A stretch of 61,094 nt of DNA from Thermoguttaceae bacterium. Lineage in GTDB: Bacteria; Planctomycetota; Planctomycetia; Pirellulales; Thermoguttaceae. Shown here piece after piece: positions 17,464 to 25,696 of this stretch. Where the stretch lies: NCBI GenBank assembly GCA_017559825.1, contig JAFYQR010000060.1:1-61094 (forward strand), written 5' to 3'. Within the stretch, counting starts at the first letter, position 1; the number at the start of each line of letters is the position of its first letter. The notes under the pieces are model-generated. The model had not been told where the DNA came from. It saw nothing but the letters and a program-made list of their open reading frames with translations, and made no database searches. Both the position numbers and the translations under genes were made by a program.

Positions 17464-18152
17464 CCGCGAACGCCGAAAAAGTTACGTTCCTTCAATCGTT
17501 ACAAGCGTTGGTTCCGTTTTTGAGCGCGAACGCCAAGAAAGAACTCGAAGCGTTGTCCGAGTTGTTGACGATGTTCAAGACGACTTCTCTCGCCGAATTA
17601 AAAAACGCGCTCGTCAAACAACGCAAAAACTTCCTGAAAACGCCCGACGGTTTCGTCGCGAGAATCGAAAAGTTCCAAAACGGCGAAACGCCCGATTTCG
17701 GCGATCCGGACACGGTCGAAACGCTTGTCGCCGACTTCCGAAAAGCGACCGCCTCGACCGTTAAAGCGGTCGCGAAAAAATTCGATCTCGCGTTAACCGA
17801 CAAAAAGGACGCCGACGCGTTCGAACGTTGGTTGAAAACCGGCGTTAAGCCGCCGACCGCCGAAGAGTTGTTAAAAGACGAAATCGACTCGGAAATCAAA
17901 CGAGCGCTTGAATTGCGCGACCAAACTCGCCGCGAATTGGCTCCCGAAACAATTCGCCAAATCCTCGAAATCGCCGAACGGGTTAAAAAAACGTTTAAGG
18001 CCCCCGGACTCGCAATTTTTATGCGGGGCGTCGACGCAATTCCCACCGCGAAAACCGTCGCGGCGTTAATGAAAGAATTACGCGATTTTTTAGAGGATTA
18101 CGCGCTTAACCGTTACAAAGCAACGCAAATCCGCGAAGAGCTTTCCTATTAA
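17460..18152 (+). CDS. Helical partner protein of the ParA-like ATPase, unknown function
   Basis: 230 residues, nearly all predicted helix and rich in Lys, Glu, Ala and Leu; no signal peptide or membrane segment. Visible segments include LSANAKKELEALSELL, a central FDLALTDKKDADAFERWLKTG, and a C-terminal helix ending YKATQIREELSY. The start codon overlaps the stop of the ATPase gene (ATGA at 17460-17463), so translation is coupled. I recognise no domain and in particular no ParB or helix-turn-helix motif. By position it may regulate the ATPase or be the cargo it moves. It could also be a membrane-free adaptor. Confidence 0.7.
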   Translation: MTANAEKVTFLQSLQALVPFLSANAKKELEALSELLTMFKTTSLAELKNALVKQRKNFLKTPDGFVARIEKFQNGETPDFGDPDTVETLVADFRKATASTVKAVAKKFDLALTDKKDADAFERWLKTGVKPPTAEELLKDEIDSEIKRALELRDQTRRELAPETIRQILEIAERVKKTFKAPGLAIFMRGVDAIPTAKTVAALMKELRDFLEDYALNRYKATQIREELSY

Positions 18153-18232
18153 TCGTCCGCGCGTTTTTCAGCGTTTGCGTATTTTCCATCGCTTCACTCC
18201 TCCTATTTCACCTACTTTCTCAACATTAACCA

Positions 18233-19411
18233 ATGTCCCAGTTATTTTCCCGCGACCGCCTTGAAATTTTCCCCCTTGCCCGCCGCGTCAACAAAATCGA
18301 TATCCAACGCGAAGCGATCGACCCGGCGACGCACCCCGTTTCACTGACCGACGAAGCGTTTCGCGACGTCGAAGCGACCGCCGCCGAACTCCGACGCGCT
18401 AAAAAACTCGGCGCCGCTCGCGTTCTAACATACGGCGCGCACTCGATTAAGAACGGCCTCGGCCCGATTCTTTCCCGTCTCGCCGAAAGCGGTTGGCTGA
18501 CGCACCTGACGACGAACGGCGCCGGCGTCATTCACGACTGGGAGTTCGCGTTCCAGGGCCGATCGGGCGAAGACGTCCAACGTTACGCGACCGAAGGCCA
18601 GTTCGGAATTTGGGAGGAAACCGGCCGTTTCATTAACTTAGCGATTATCGTCGGCGCTTACCGCGGGCTCGGTTACGGCGCGGCGGTCGGGCAAACGATT
18701 CTCGACGACGGTTTCGAAATCCCGTCCGACGCCGAACTTCGCGACGCGATCGCCGCCGGAGCGCGCCTTGCCGACGCGTCTATTCCCCCCAATTCGCCCA
18801 ATTTGCCGCAATTCGCCGACGCCAAGCTAACGGAAACGCTCGACCGCGCCGCGGCCGCCGCCGATTTGCTCCGCGCCAAACGACGTTTCGCGCTTCCGGA
18901 CGGCAAGCACGAAATCGCGCACCCGTTCCGCGAATACTCGACCGCCTTCCGAACCCGACGCGCCGACGTCCGTTTCACCTGCGGACCAATGATCGGCTGC
19001 GATATTATTTACACGCACCCGGCGAACGACTGCGCGGCGATCGGTCGCGCCGCCCAACGCGATTTTCTCCTTTACGCCGACTCCGTTTCGCGGCTCGAAG
19101 GAGGCGTTTATCTCTCGGTCGGCTCGGCGGTTTTGTCGCCGATGATTTTCGAAAAGTCGCTCGCGATGTCGCGCAACGTCGCCCGACAGGAGGGGCGTTC
19201 GATAACCGATTTCTCGATTCACGTCGTCGACCTCGCCGAGTCGACCTGGGATTGGACGCGGAACGGCGAACCGCCGCAAACCGACCCGGCTTACTACCAC
19301 CGTTACTGCAAAACGTTCAGCCGAATGGGCGGGCGGATGACGTATTGCGGCGCCGACAACCGCTCTTGGTTTGTCGCGCTCTTGAACGAATTGGAAAAAA
19401 CGCCGGAATAA
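18233..19411 (+). CDS. Conserved protein of unknown function, distantly deoxyhypusine-synthase-like
   Basis: 392 residues, cytosolic, with well-formed motifs that look enzymatic: GAHSIKNGLGPIL, TTNGAGVIHDWEFA, FTCGPMIGCDIIYTHP, LEGGVYLSVGSAV and HVVDLAEST. The stretch ending NGAGVIHDWE has the same shape as the NAD-binding TGGxxEHD region of deoxyhypusine synthase, which suggests a related fold; this is only pattern reading. My recollection is that similar proteins sit beside heptose-synthesis genes in some Gram-negative bacteria, which would fit the kinase upstream, but I cannot verify it. The start ATG lacks a clear ribosome binding site. Confidence 0.6.
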   Translation: MSQLFSRDRLEIFPLARRVNKIDIQREAIDPATHPVSLTDEAFRDVEATAAELRRAKKLGAARVLTYGAHSIKNGLGPILSRLAESGWLTHLTTNGAGVIHDWEFAFQGRSGEDVQRYATEGQFGIWEETGRFINLAIIVGAYRGLGYGAAVGQTILDDGFEIPSDAELRDAIAAGARLADASIPPNSPNLPQFADAKLTETLDRAAAAADLLRAKRRFALPDGKHEIAHPFREYSTAFRTRRADVRFTCGPMIGCDIIYTHPANDCAAIGRAAQRDFLLYADSVSRLEGGVYLSVGSAVLSPMIFEKSLAMSRNVARQEGRSITDFSIHVVDLAESTWDWTRNGEPPQTDPAYYHRYCKTFSRMGGRMTYCGADNRSWFVALLNELEKTPE

Positions 19412-19467
19412 TCCGATTTTTCGCTTGAAAAGCGCCGTCGTTTCGCGTAAAATCGTTGAAAACGGCG

Positions 19468-19501
19468 CCGCCGAGCGCATTTTCTCGGCGTTCGGCGGTT
19501 A
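19468..19501 (+). terminator. Hairpin after the unknown conserved gene
   Basis: GCCGCCGAG and CTCGGCG-CGGCGG arms form a GC-rich hairpin about 60 bases past the stop, followed by TTAAATTTTA. Confidence 0.5.
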
Positions 19502-19675
19502 AATTTTACCGTTTTTAACGATTTTCTTCAATTTTTCCGACGCCAAGACGTTCAAAAAAACCGATAAAACCGGCGTCGACGCGTCGCCCGTCGAGCGGTT
19601 CCCCCCTCCGTTTCGCCGTCGACGCGGAATTTTGTTCCACCCATTTTCGCCATTTTACCGTATAAGGAGACCGCG

Positions 19676-20983
19676 ATGGCTCTCAATCGTCGTCAATTTC
19701 TGAAAACGTCCGCCCTTTCCGCCGCCGCGTTGAGCGTTTCGGGCGTCGCTTCCCCGTATGTCGCCCGCGCCAACAACGCTTCGTCGAAGCTGAACATCGC
19801 CGTTATCGGGATCGGCGGTCGCGGCAATGGGAACATCAACGAACTTCCGCACGACCTGGTCAACATCGCCGCTCTTTGCGACGTCGACGAAAACACGCTC
19901 GCGTCGCAAGGCGCCAAATTTAAAGACGCGAAACGGTTCTACGATTATCGTACGATGTTCGACGAAATGAAAGACCTCGACTGCGTTCTCGTCAGCGGCC
20001 CGGACCACACGCACGCCGTCCAATCGTTGGCGGCGATGAAGCGCGGCCTTCCTTGCTTCTGCGAAAAACCGCTCGCGCACGACGTCGCCGAAATTCGCGC
20101 GATGCAAAAGGTTGCGAAGGAAAAGAACCTCGCGACGCAAATGGGGACGGTCATTCACGCGACCGACAACTATCGCCGCGTCGTCGAGCTGATTCAAGCG
20201 GGCGCGATCGGCGAAACGCAAGAAGTTCACGTTTGGTGCGGCAAAGGTTGGGGCGGCTATCCGGAACCGTCGAAAGAAAAATTTGAAGTTCCGAAACACT
20301 TCCACTGGGACGAATGGCTCGGCCCGGCGCAATGGGTCGACTACAACCCGTGCTACGTCCCGGCTCGTTGGCGCGGCTACTGGCCGTTCGGCACCGGCAC
20401 GTTCGGCGATATGGCCTGCCACCTGATGGACCTTCCGTTCTGGGCGCTCGATCTGCAATATCCGAAGACGATCGAAGCGACGTGCGACACGGAAATCAGC
20501 CCGATGTGCTGCCCGCTCGACGTCGAATGCCGTTACGAATTCGACTGGAACGGCAAAACGCTCCCGCTCACTTGGTACGACGGCAAGCGTCGTCCGAAGG
20601 TCATCGCCGAAAAGAAACTCGAAAACCTCGGGATGGGCGTCATTTTCGTCGGCGACGAAGGGATTTTGGAAGCGGACTACGGCACGATTCGTCTTTACCC
20701 GACCGAAAAATACGAAAAATACGAACGTCCGGCGCAAACGATTCCGTCGTCGGCGGGCCATCACCGCGAATGGATCAACTCGATCATCGACGGCGGCAAA
20801 TCGACGCCGCTCTGCAACTTCGAGTACGCCGGTCGTCTTTCGGAAGCGGTGCAACTCGGCGCCGTTTCGCTCCGCGCGGGCAAGGTCAAGCTGGAATGGG
20901 ACGCGAAGGCGATGAAGATCGTCAACAACGCCGACGCGAACAAGTTCCTGCAAACGGAATACCGCGAAGGTTGGGAAGTCTGA
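19676..20983 (+). CDS. Tat-exported Gfo/Idh/MocA-family oxidoreductase
   Basis: 435 residues. The N-terminus RRQFLKTSALSAAALSVSG is a twin-arginine leader, so the folded protein with its NAD(P) is predicted to cross to the periplasm. The Rossmann motif VIGIGGRGNG follows, then the family EKPLAHDVAEI motif with its catalytic-type Lys, and a C-terminal beta-sheet domain with planctomycete-type segments (GHHREWINSI, GRLSEAVQLG). Members oxidise, reduce or rearrange sugars and cyclitols. The ATG has a strong AAGGAG site. It is probably transcribed alone. A second, diverged paralogue is at 59245-60612. The substrate is not predictable. Confidence 0.88.
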   Translation: MALNRRQFLKTSALSAAALSVSGVASPYVARANNASSKLNIAVIGIGGRGNGNINELPHDLVNIAALCDVDENTLASQGAKFKDAKRFYDYRTMFDEMKDLDCVLVSGPDHTHAVQSLAAMKRGLPCFCEKPLAHDVAEIRAMQKVAKEKNLATQMGTVIHATDNYRRVVELIQAGAIGETQEVHVWCGKGWGGYPEPSKEKFEVPKHFHWDEWLGPAQWVDYNPCYVPARWRGYWPFGTGTFGDMACHLMDLPFWALDLQYPKTIEATCDTEISPMCCPLDVECRYEFDWNGKTLPLTWYDGKRRPKVIAEKKLENLGMGVIFVGDEGILEADYGTIRLYPTEKYEKYERPAQTIPSSAGHHREWINSIIDGGKSTPLCNFEYAGRLSEAVQLGAVSLRAGKVKLEWDAKAMKIVNNADANKFLQTEYREGWEV

Positions 20984-21022
20984 TTTAGCTTAACGTCTTT
21001 TGACGTTTAACGTTGCGAAATG

Positions 21023-21051
21023 CCGCGCCGTCGTTTTTCTCGTCGGCGCGG
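21023..21051 (+). terminator. First hairpin after the oxidoreductase
   Basis: CCGCGCCG/CGGCGCGG stem with a 13-base loop and a TTGTTT tail. Confidence 0.55.
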
Positions 21052-21076
21052 TTGTTTCGCGAATCGTTGTTTCTTG

Positions 21077-21106
21077 CGCCGCGTCCTCCGGAACGCGGCG
21101 TTTTGC
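21077..21106 (+). terminator. Second hairpin after the oxidoreductase
   Basis: CGCCGCGT/ACGCGGCG stem with an 8-base loop and a TTTT tail, in tandem with the hairpin at 21023. Confidence 0.55.
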
Positions 21107-21400
21107 GTTTCCCAACGTTAAAATAGGCAAGCCGCGTCATTTTCATCGGCCAACCTTAAAACAAAGGCGCCGATCTTCCCGCAACGCTTTGACTTTCCCG
21201 TCGTCGGCAAAATTTTCGACGCGTCGCGAACCGTTTTCTTCTCCTTACCGTTCGCCCCGCGTTGAACCCGAAACACCCGCGCGTCGTTTTCACTCCGACG
21301 CGTCGCTAAAAACGAGCGAATCGGACAAAATAAGCAAAATGTGCAAACCGCGCAAGCGTTAAGCAAAAATCCAAAAGAGCGCCGCGTTAAAAAGCGGCAA

Positions 21401-21450
21401 GAAAAAACGACGCGAACGTCGGACGCCGGAGCGTCTTTCGTTCGCGTCGT
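21401..21450 (-). terminator. Terminator of the ffh-rpsP-trmD-rplS operon
   Basis: ACGACGCGAACG (beginning 21407) pairs with CGTTCGCGTCGT (ending 21450). On the minus strand the hairpin is followed by six T, 27 bases past the rplS stop. Confidence 0.8.
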
Positions 21451-21476
21451 CAATTTTGACGAACGTTAAGCGGCGA

Positions 21477-21932
21477 TTATTCGGCGGCTTTCTTCGCGGC
21501 TTCGGCGGCTTGGCGACGAGCGCGCGCGGCCTTCTTCCCGCGTTTCATAACCTTCGCGCCGGTTTGTTGCGTCGCGGCGCGTTCCACGCGGCGTTCGGCC
21601 AAACGGGTCGCCTTCCCGACGCGATCGCGGAGGAAGTAAAGTTTCGCGCGACGAACGACCGAAGAACGAACGACTTCGATCTTCGCGATACGCGGGCTGT
21701 GAAGCGGGAACTTGCGTTCAACGCCTTCGCCGGCGACGATGCGACGAACGGTGAACATTTCGGAGGAACCGCCGCCGCTGCGCGCGATAACGACGCCGTT
21801 GAAGATTTGAACGCGCTCTTTGTCGCCTTCGAGAATCTTGCAGTGAACGTTGACGACGTCGCCGATTTCAAATTTGGAAACGCTCTCTTTTTTAGCGCGA
21901 GCTTCAACTAAACGAATGAGATCTTGACTCAC
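21477..21932 (-). CDS. rplS: 50S ribosomal protein L19
   Basis: 151 residues. The L19 core is unmistakable ([68 protein letters not shown]). L19 sits at the subunit interface of the ribosome. The protein is about 35 residues longer than most L19: the tail after residue 115 is almost all Ala, Arg, Lys and Glu ([19 protein letters not shown]). It is the last gene of the operon. Confidence 0.97.
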   Translation of the reverse strand: MSQDLIRLVEARAKKESVSKFEIGDVVNVHCKILEGDKERVQIFNGVVIARSGGGSSEMFTVRRIVAGEGVERKFPLHSPRIAKIEVVRSSVVRRAKLYFLRDRVGKATRLAERRVERAATQQTGAKVMKRGKKAARARRQAAEAAKKAAE

Positions 21933-22115
21933 GGATATATTCCTTCAATTTCTTGATTTTTTTCTCGGAAAGGCGGCGTTAAAAACTTCCGGCAAACCGC
22001 GCCGGACTAGAAAGAAAATTGGAAACGTTTTCCCCGACGCTTCGTCGGAACGCTCGTCGCGATTCGCTCGAATCGCCGATTCCAATTAACTCGCCCCTTT
22101 TATTGTTTTTGAAAA

Positions 22116-22967
22116 TCAAACGTCGACGTTTTTTTCTTTTTCGGGCGCGTCGGCGGCTTCCGGCGTTTCGCTCGGCTTCGCTTCGACGACGTTTTCCGAT
22201 TCCGCGACTTGTTCCGGCTCTTTCGCCTTTTTCGGTCGCTTCTTTTTCTTCTTTTTCTCGTCTTCGTCGGTTTTCATTTCCTCGCCGTCCAGCAAATCGG
22301 GACGCCGAGCCAGCGTTTTTTCTCTGCGGTTGCTCAATCGCCAACGTTCGATCGCGCCGTGATCGCCGCTCAGAAGGATTTCCGGAACGGTCAAACCGCG
22401 ATATTCGCGCGGTCGCGTGTATTGGTCTTCTTCGAGGAGCCGGTTGCCCGAGGAGAACGAATCGACCACCGCCGAATTTTCGTCTCCCAACACGCCCGGA
22501 ATCAAACGCATGACGGAATCGATAACGACCGCCGCCGCGACTTCCCCGCCGTTCAAAACGTAGTCCCCGATGGATATTTCGTCGGGCTGCAGGATTTCTA
22601 CGACGCGCTGATCGAACCCTTCGTAACGTCCGCACAACAAAAGAATCCGCTCTTCTTGAGCCAACTCTTCGACGACGCGCTGCGTCAACGGACGGCCTTG
22701 AGGCGTCATCATCACCAAACGACCGGGCCGCTCGGCGTACGTCTGCACCTCTTCGACGCAAGGTACGATTCTGTCGACTTTCAACACCATGCCGGGCCCG
22801 CCTCCGAAAGGCCGGTCGTCCATCGTGTTGTGCTTGTCGTTCGCCCAGTCCCGCATATTGTGGAGGAACACTTCAAGCGAGCCGCGTTCGATCGCGTCTT
22901 TCAACAGACTTTCCGAAAGATAACCTTCAAAAATTCCGGGAAACAACGTCAAAACGTCGAATCGCAT
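22116..22967 (-). CDS. trmD: tRNA (guanine37-N1)-methyltransferase
   Basis: 283 residues from the ATG at 22967; a TTG eight codons upstream is less likely because all family members begin MRFDVLTLFPGIFEG. TrmD methylates G37 of tRNAs and prevents frameshifting. The trefoil-knot SAM site is visible in LLLCGRYEGFDQRV and ISIGDYVLNGGE, and the GGGPGMVLK loop lies near the N-terminal third. After about residue 225 a charged tail with a run of Lys (KKKKKKRPKK) and an acidic end (EKEKNVDV) replaces the normal C-terminus. It lies between rpsP and rplS, the usual place. Confidence 0.96.
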   Translation of the reverse strand: MRFDVLTLFPGIFEGYLSESLLKDAIERGSLEVFLHNMRDWANDKHNTMDDRPFGGGPGMVLKVDRIVPCVEEVQTYAERPGRLVMMTPQGRPLTQRVVEELAQEERILLLCGRYEGFDQRVVEILQPDEISIGDYVLNGGEVAAAVVIDSVMRLIPGVLGDENSAVVDSFSSGNRLLEEDQYTRPREYRGLTVPEILLSGDHGAIERWRLSNRREKTLARRPDLLDGEEMKTDEDEKKKKKKRPKKAKEPEQVAESENVVEAKPSETPEAADAPEKEKNVDV

Positions 22968-23155
22968 TCGCTTTTTACCCCCGGGCCGCAAAAATCGTCG
23001 CTTCGTTCGGAGTCTTCGACTCGCTTCGAAACCGATCGACTCGCGCCCATTTAACAGGCGGTCGACGACAAAAAACGCGTTTTTTTCGACGCTTAACCGC
23101 GTCGCAACGCTTCAATTATCAATCAAATTTCGCTCGTTCGAACGTCAAACCGAAA

Positions 23156-23482
23156 TTATTCGGCGTCGACGGACGGACGACGACGGCTTTGGGCCAAACG
23201 TTCTTGCGCGGCTTTTTGCGCTTCGAGGCATTTGCCGTTCGGGCCGTATTTCTTGATCAAAACGGCGCATTTGTCGGTCGGTTGAGCGCCGACGCCGAGC
23301 CAATAGGCGACGCGTTCGTTCTTGAGAACGACGCGAGCGTCCGTTTCCGGAACCATCGGGTCATAGTAACCGAGTTCTTCCAAAACGCGACCGTCGCGCG
23401 GGCAACGAGCGTCGACGGCGACAACGCGGAAAAACGGGCGGTGCTTGCGACCGAACTTCTTCATACGAATTTTAACAGCCAC
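23156..23482 (-). CDS. rpsP: 30S ribosomal protein S16
   Basis: 108 residues, with the S16 core (MAVKIRMKKFGRKHRPFFRVVAVD, GRVLEELGYYDP, ERVAYWLGVGAQPTD). The family is usually 80-90 residues, and here a C-terminal tail rich in Gln, Ala and Arg is added. S16 is an early-assembling protein of the small subunit. The next gene downstream is trmD at 189 bases; rimM, which usually separates them, is absent. Confidence 0.96.
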   Translation of the reverse strand: MAVKIRMKKFGRKHRPFFRVVAVDARCPRDGRVLEELGYYDPMVPETDARVVLKNERVAYWLGVGAQPTDKCAVLIKKYGPNGKCLEAQKAAQERLAQSRRRPSVDAE

Positions 23483-23834
23483 TTAAAACTCCTTCGTCAA
23501 AAGGTATTTCGTTATTTTTTCGAACCGCTCGTTCTTCGAACGGCTCGTCGTTTATCGTCGACGTTTTCGGCGCGGCCGCCCGAGTTTTCGGGGGGACTCG
23601 CTTGCGCGAAGCAAGCGTCGCGGCGCCGACCGTCAAAGTCGACTCGATTTAAGAGGGCGTTTCCAACCGACTTAAATATTCCCTAACTTGCCGAACCGCC
23701 GTTATTTCCACCGGTTTCGATTCGGCGCGACGCTCGCCGCTCGGCGAGCGTCTTCGTTTGTTCTCGTTTTTGCCGACTTATCGACAAAATCCACGCGCGT
23801 TCTTTTATCGGCAAAATTTACCGACGCGACGTTT
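23483..23834. other. Gene-free spacer between ffh and rpsP
   Basis: This 352-base interval shows no open frame with normal codon use and no clear promoter or hairpin terminator, so ffh and rpsP may be transcribed together. Confidence 0.3.
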
Positions 23835-25307
23835 TTACTTGCGCTTCTTCTTGCGGCGCTCTTTTTCAAGACGCTTGCGCTGTTCGGCGCGTTCTTTAGG
23901 CGTGAGGCGTTTCCCAGTCGAGCCCTTTTTCATCGGGCCGAGCATCGAGAACGGGTTCGCCGAAACTTGCTGCGTCATCTGTTGCAGCGAGCGCATACGA
24001 TCGCCCATTCCCATCGAGGACCAACTCTTGACCATGCCGGCCATCCGCTCGTGCATTTTCAGGAGCTCGTTGACTTGCGTCGTTTCGACCCCGGCGCCGG
24101 CGGCGATGCGTTTTTTGCGGCGCAGGTCGATAATGTCCGGACGGCGGCGTTCTTCCGGCGTCATCGAGTCGATGATCCCGCCGATTTTGCGCATTTCTTT
24201 ATCCGGGTCGACGTTCAGTTCGCCGAGCATGCCGCTAAGCCGTCCCATTCCCGGGATAAAGCTCATGATTTTGCTCATCGAACCAAGGCGGCTCGCTTGC
24301 GACATTTGCTTGCGGAAGTCGTCGAGCGTGAAAACGCCCTTCTCCATTTGCTCTTGTTGGCGGCGGAGTTCTTCTTCGTCGAACTTCGCTTGCGCCGTTT
24401 CGATGAGCGTCATCACGTCGCCCATCCCGAGCATGCGGCTCGCCATCCGTTCCGGATGGAAGTCTTCGAGCGCTTCGAGCGTTTCGCCGACGCCGATGAA
24501 TTTGATCGGAACGCCGGTAACGGATTTGACGGAAAGCGCCGCGCCGCCGCGAGCGTCGCCGTCGAGCTTCGTCAAAACGACGCCGTCGAGTTCGAGCGCG
24601 TCGTTAAACGCCTTGGCGCTGTTGACCGCGTCTTGCCCGGTCATCGCGTCGACGACGAAGTAAACTTGGTCGGGCTGAACCTTGCGTTCGATTTGGTTCA
24701 GTTGCGCCATCAACTCTTCGTCGACGTGCAGGCGGCCGGCGGTGTCGAGAATCACGACGTCGACGGCTTTTTCTTTCGCTTCTTTCAACGCGCGGCGGCA
24801 CACGTCGACCGGGTCTTTCGATTCGCGGTCGACGAAAACCGGAACGCCGAGCTGACCGCCCAACACTTCGAGCTGGTCGATAGCGGCGGGACGCTGCAAG
24901 TCGGCGGCGACGAACATCGGCTTGCGACCGGCGGCCAGGAGACGTTTGCCCAACTTGCCGCAACTCGTCGTTTTCCCCGACCCTTGCAACCCGCAAAGCA
25001 TAATCGTCGCGAACGGCTTCTTTTCCGGAAGCGAATGGTCGACCGGGCCCATCAGCGCAATCAACTCGTCGTTGACGATCTTCAAAATTTGTTGCGTCGG
25101 GTTCAAAGCTCGCGAAACTTCGAGCCCGAGAACCTTCTCTTGAACGGAGTCGACGAACTTGCGCGTCGTCTCGACGTTCGCGTCCGCCTCGAGCAACGCT
25201 TGGCGAACGAGGTTCATTCCCTCGCGAATATTCGATTCGGTAAGGCGACCTTGGCCCGTCATCGCGCGGAAAGCGGCGCTTAAACGGTCGGTTAAGGACT
25301 CAAACAT
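23835..25307 (-). CDS. ffh: Signal recognition particle protein Ffh
   Basis: 490 residues. The N domain (1-90) carries the ALLEADAN motif. The GTPase domain has the P-loop GLQGSGKTT at 106-114, the DTAGRLHVDEE motif, and the TKLDGDARGG G4 region. The C-terminal M domain is Met-rich (about residues 320-470: RMAGMVKSW, SMGMGDRMRSLQQM), which binds signal peptides and 4.5S RNA. The tail ends in Lys/Arg. Ffh delivers nascent membrane proteins to the Sec translocon with FtsY. It is the first gene of the ribosomal operon, as in many bacteria. No 4.5S RNA gene was seen in the window. Confidence 0.97.
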   Translation of the reverse strand: MFESLTDRLSAAFRAMTGQGRLTESNIREGMNLVRQALLEADANVETTRKFVDSVQEKVLGLEVSRALNPTQQILKIVNDELIALMGPVDHSLPEKKPFATIMLCGLQGSGKTTSCGKLGKRLLAAGRKPMFVAADLQRPAAIDQLEVLGGQLGVPVFVDRESKDPVDVCRRALKEAKEKAVDVVILDTAGRLHVDEELMAQLNQIERKVQPDQVYFVVDAMTGQDAVNSAKAFNDALELDGVVLTKLDGDARGGAALSVKSVTGVPIKFIGVGETLEALEDFHPERMASRMLGMGDVMTLIETAQAKFDEEELRRQQEQMEKGVFTLDDFRKQMSQASRLGSMSKIMSFIPGMGRLSGMLGELNVDPDKEMRKIGGIIDSMTPEERRRPDIIDLRRKKRIAAGAGVETTQVNELLKMHERMAGMVKSWSSMGMGDRMRSLQQMTQQVSANPFSMLGPMKKGSTGKRLTPKERAEQRKRLEKERRKKKRK

Positions 25308-25696
25308 TGGGCGGCTCGTTTCGAAAGGGGGACGTTTTCGGCGCCGAAACGCCGCGTCCGAGGCTTCTTTCGTCGCTCAAAAACGACGCGCTATTAATAA
25401 TATTGACAAAATCGACGTTCGCGGGAACGCGTCCGCTCCCCAAAGTCTAAGAAAGAGAGGCGGGAACTTGGCGCGACGCCGCTTCTAATCTTTTCGATTT
25501 TACCCCCAAACGCAACAAGCGCAAGGAGGGGGCGCCAAATTTTCTTCCATTTCTTCGTTATCCGCGACTTTATTCCCATTTTTAACGTTTTTTCCGACGC
25601 GGCGTTCGCAAAACCGCTTCGCTTTTCGCCGTCGCCGCGTTTTTCTAATCTCCCCAAAGAGTCGCGTCTTCCCAAACGACGCGTTTTTACTCGCCG
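25308..25696. other. Gene-free spacer upstream of ffh
   Basis: 389 bases with no gene. It holds an AT island (TATTAATAATATTGAC near 25390) that probably includes the ffh promoter on the minus strand, and a small stem CGCGTC/GACGCG (about 25663-25683) with a T run near the end of the DUF4159 gene. Confidence 0.35.

Noticed and set aside
23688-25283. A 531-codon open frame opposite ffh
   Set aside because: Ffh is certain on the minus strand; the plus frame is His/Arg/Phe-rich without any domain.
25308-25696. 4.5S RNA gene near ffh
   Set aside because: The conserved GGTCAGGTCCGGAAGGAAGC core is not present in this interval on either strand.
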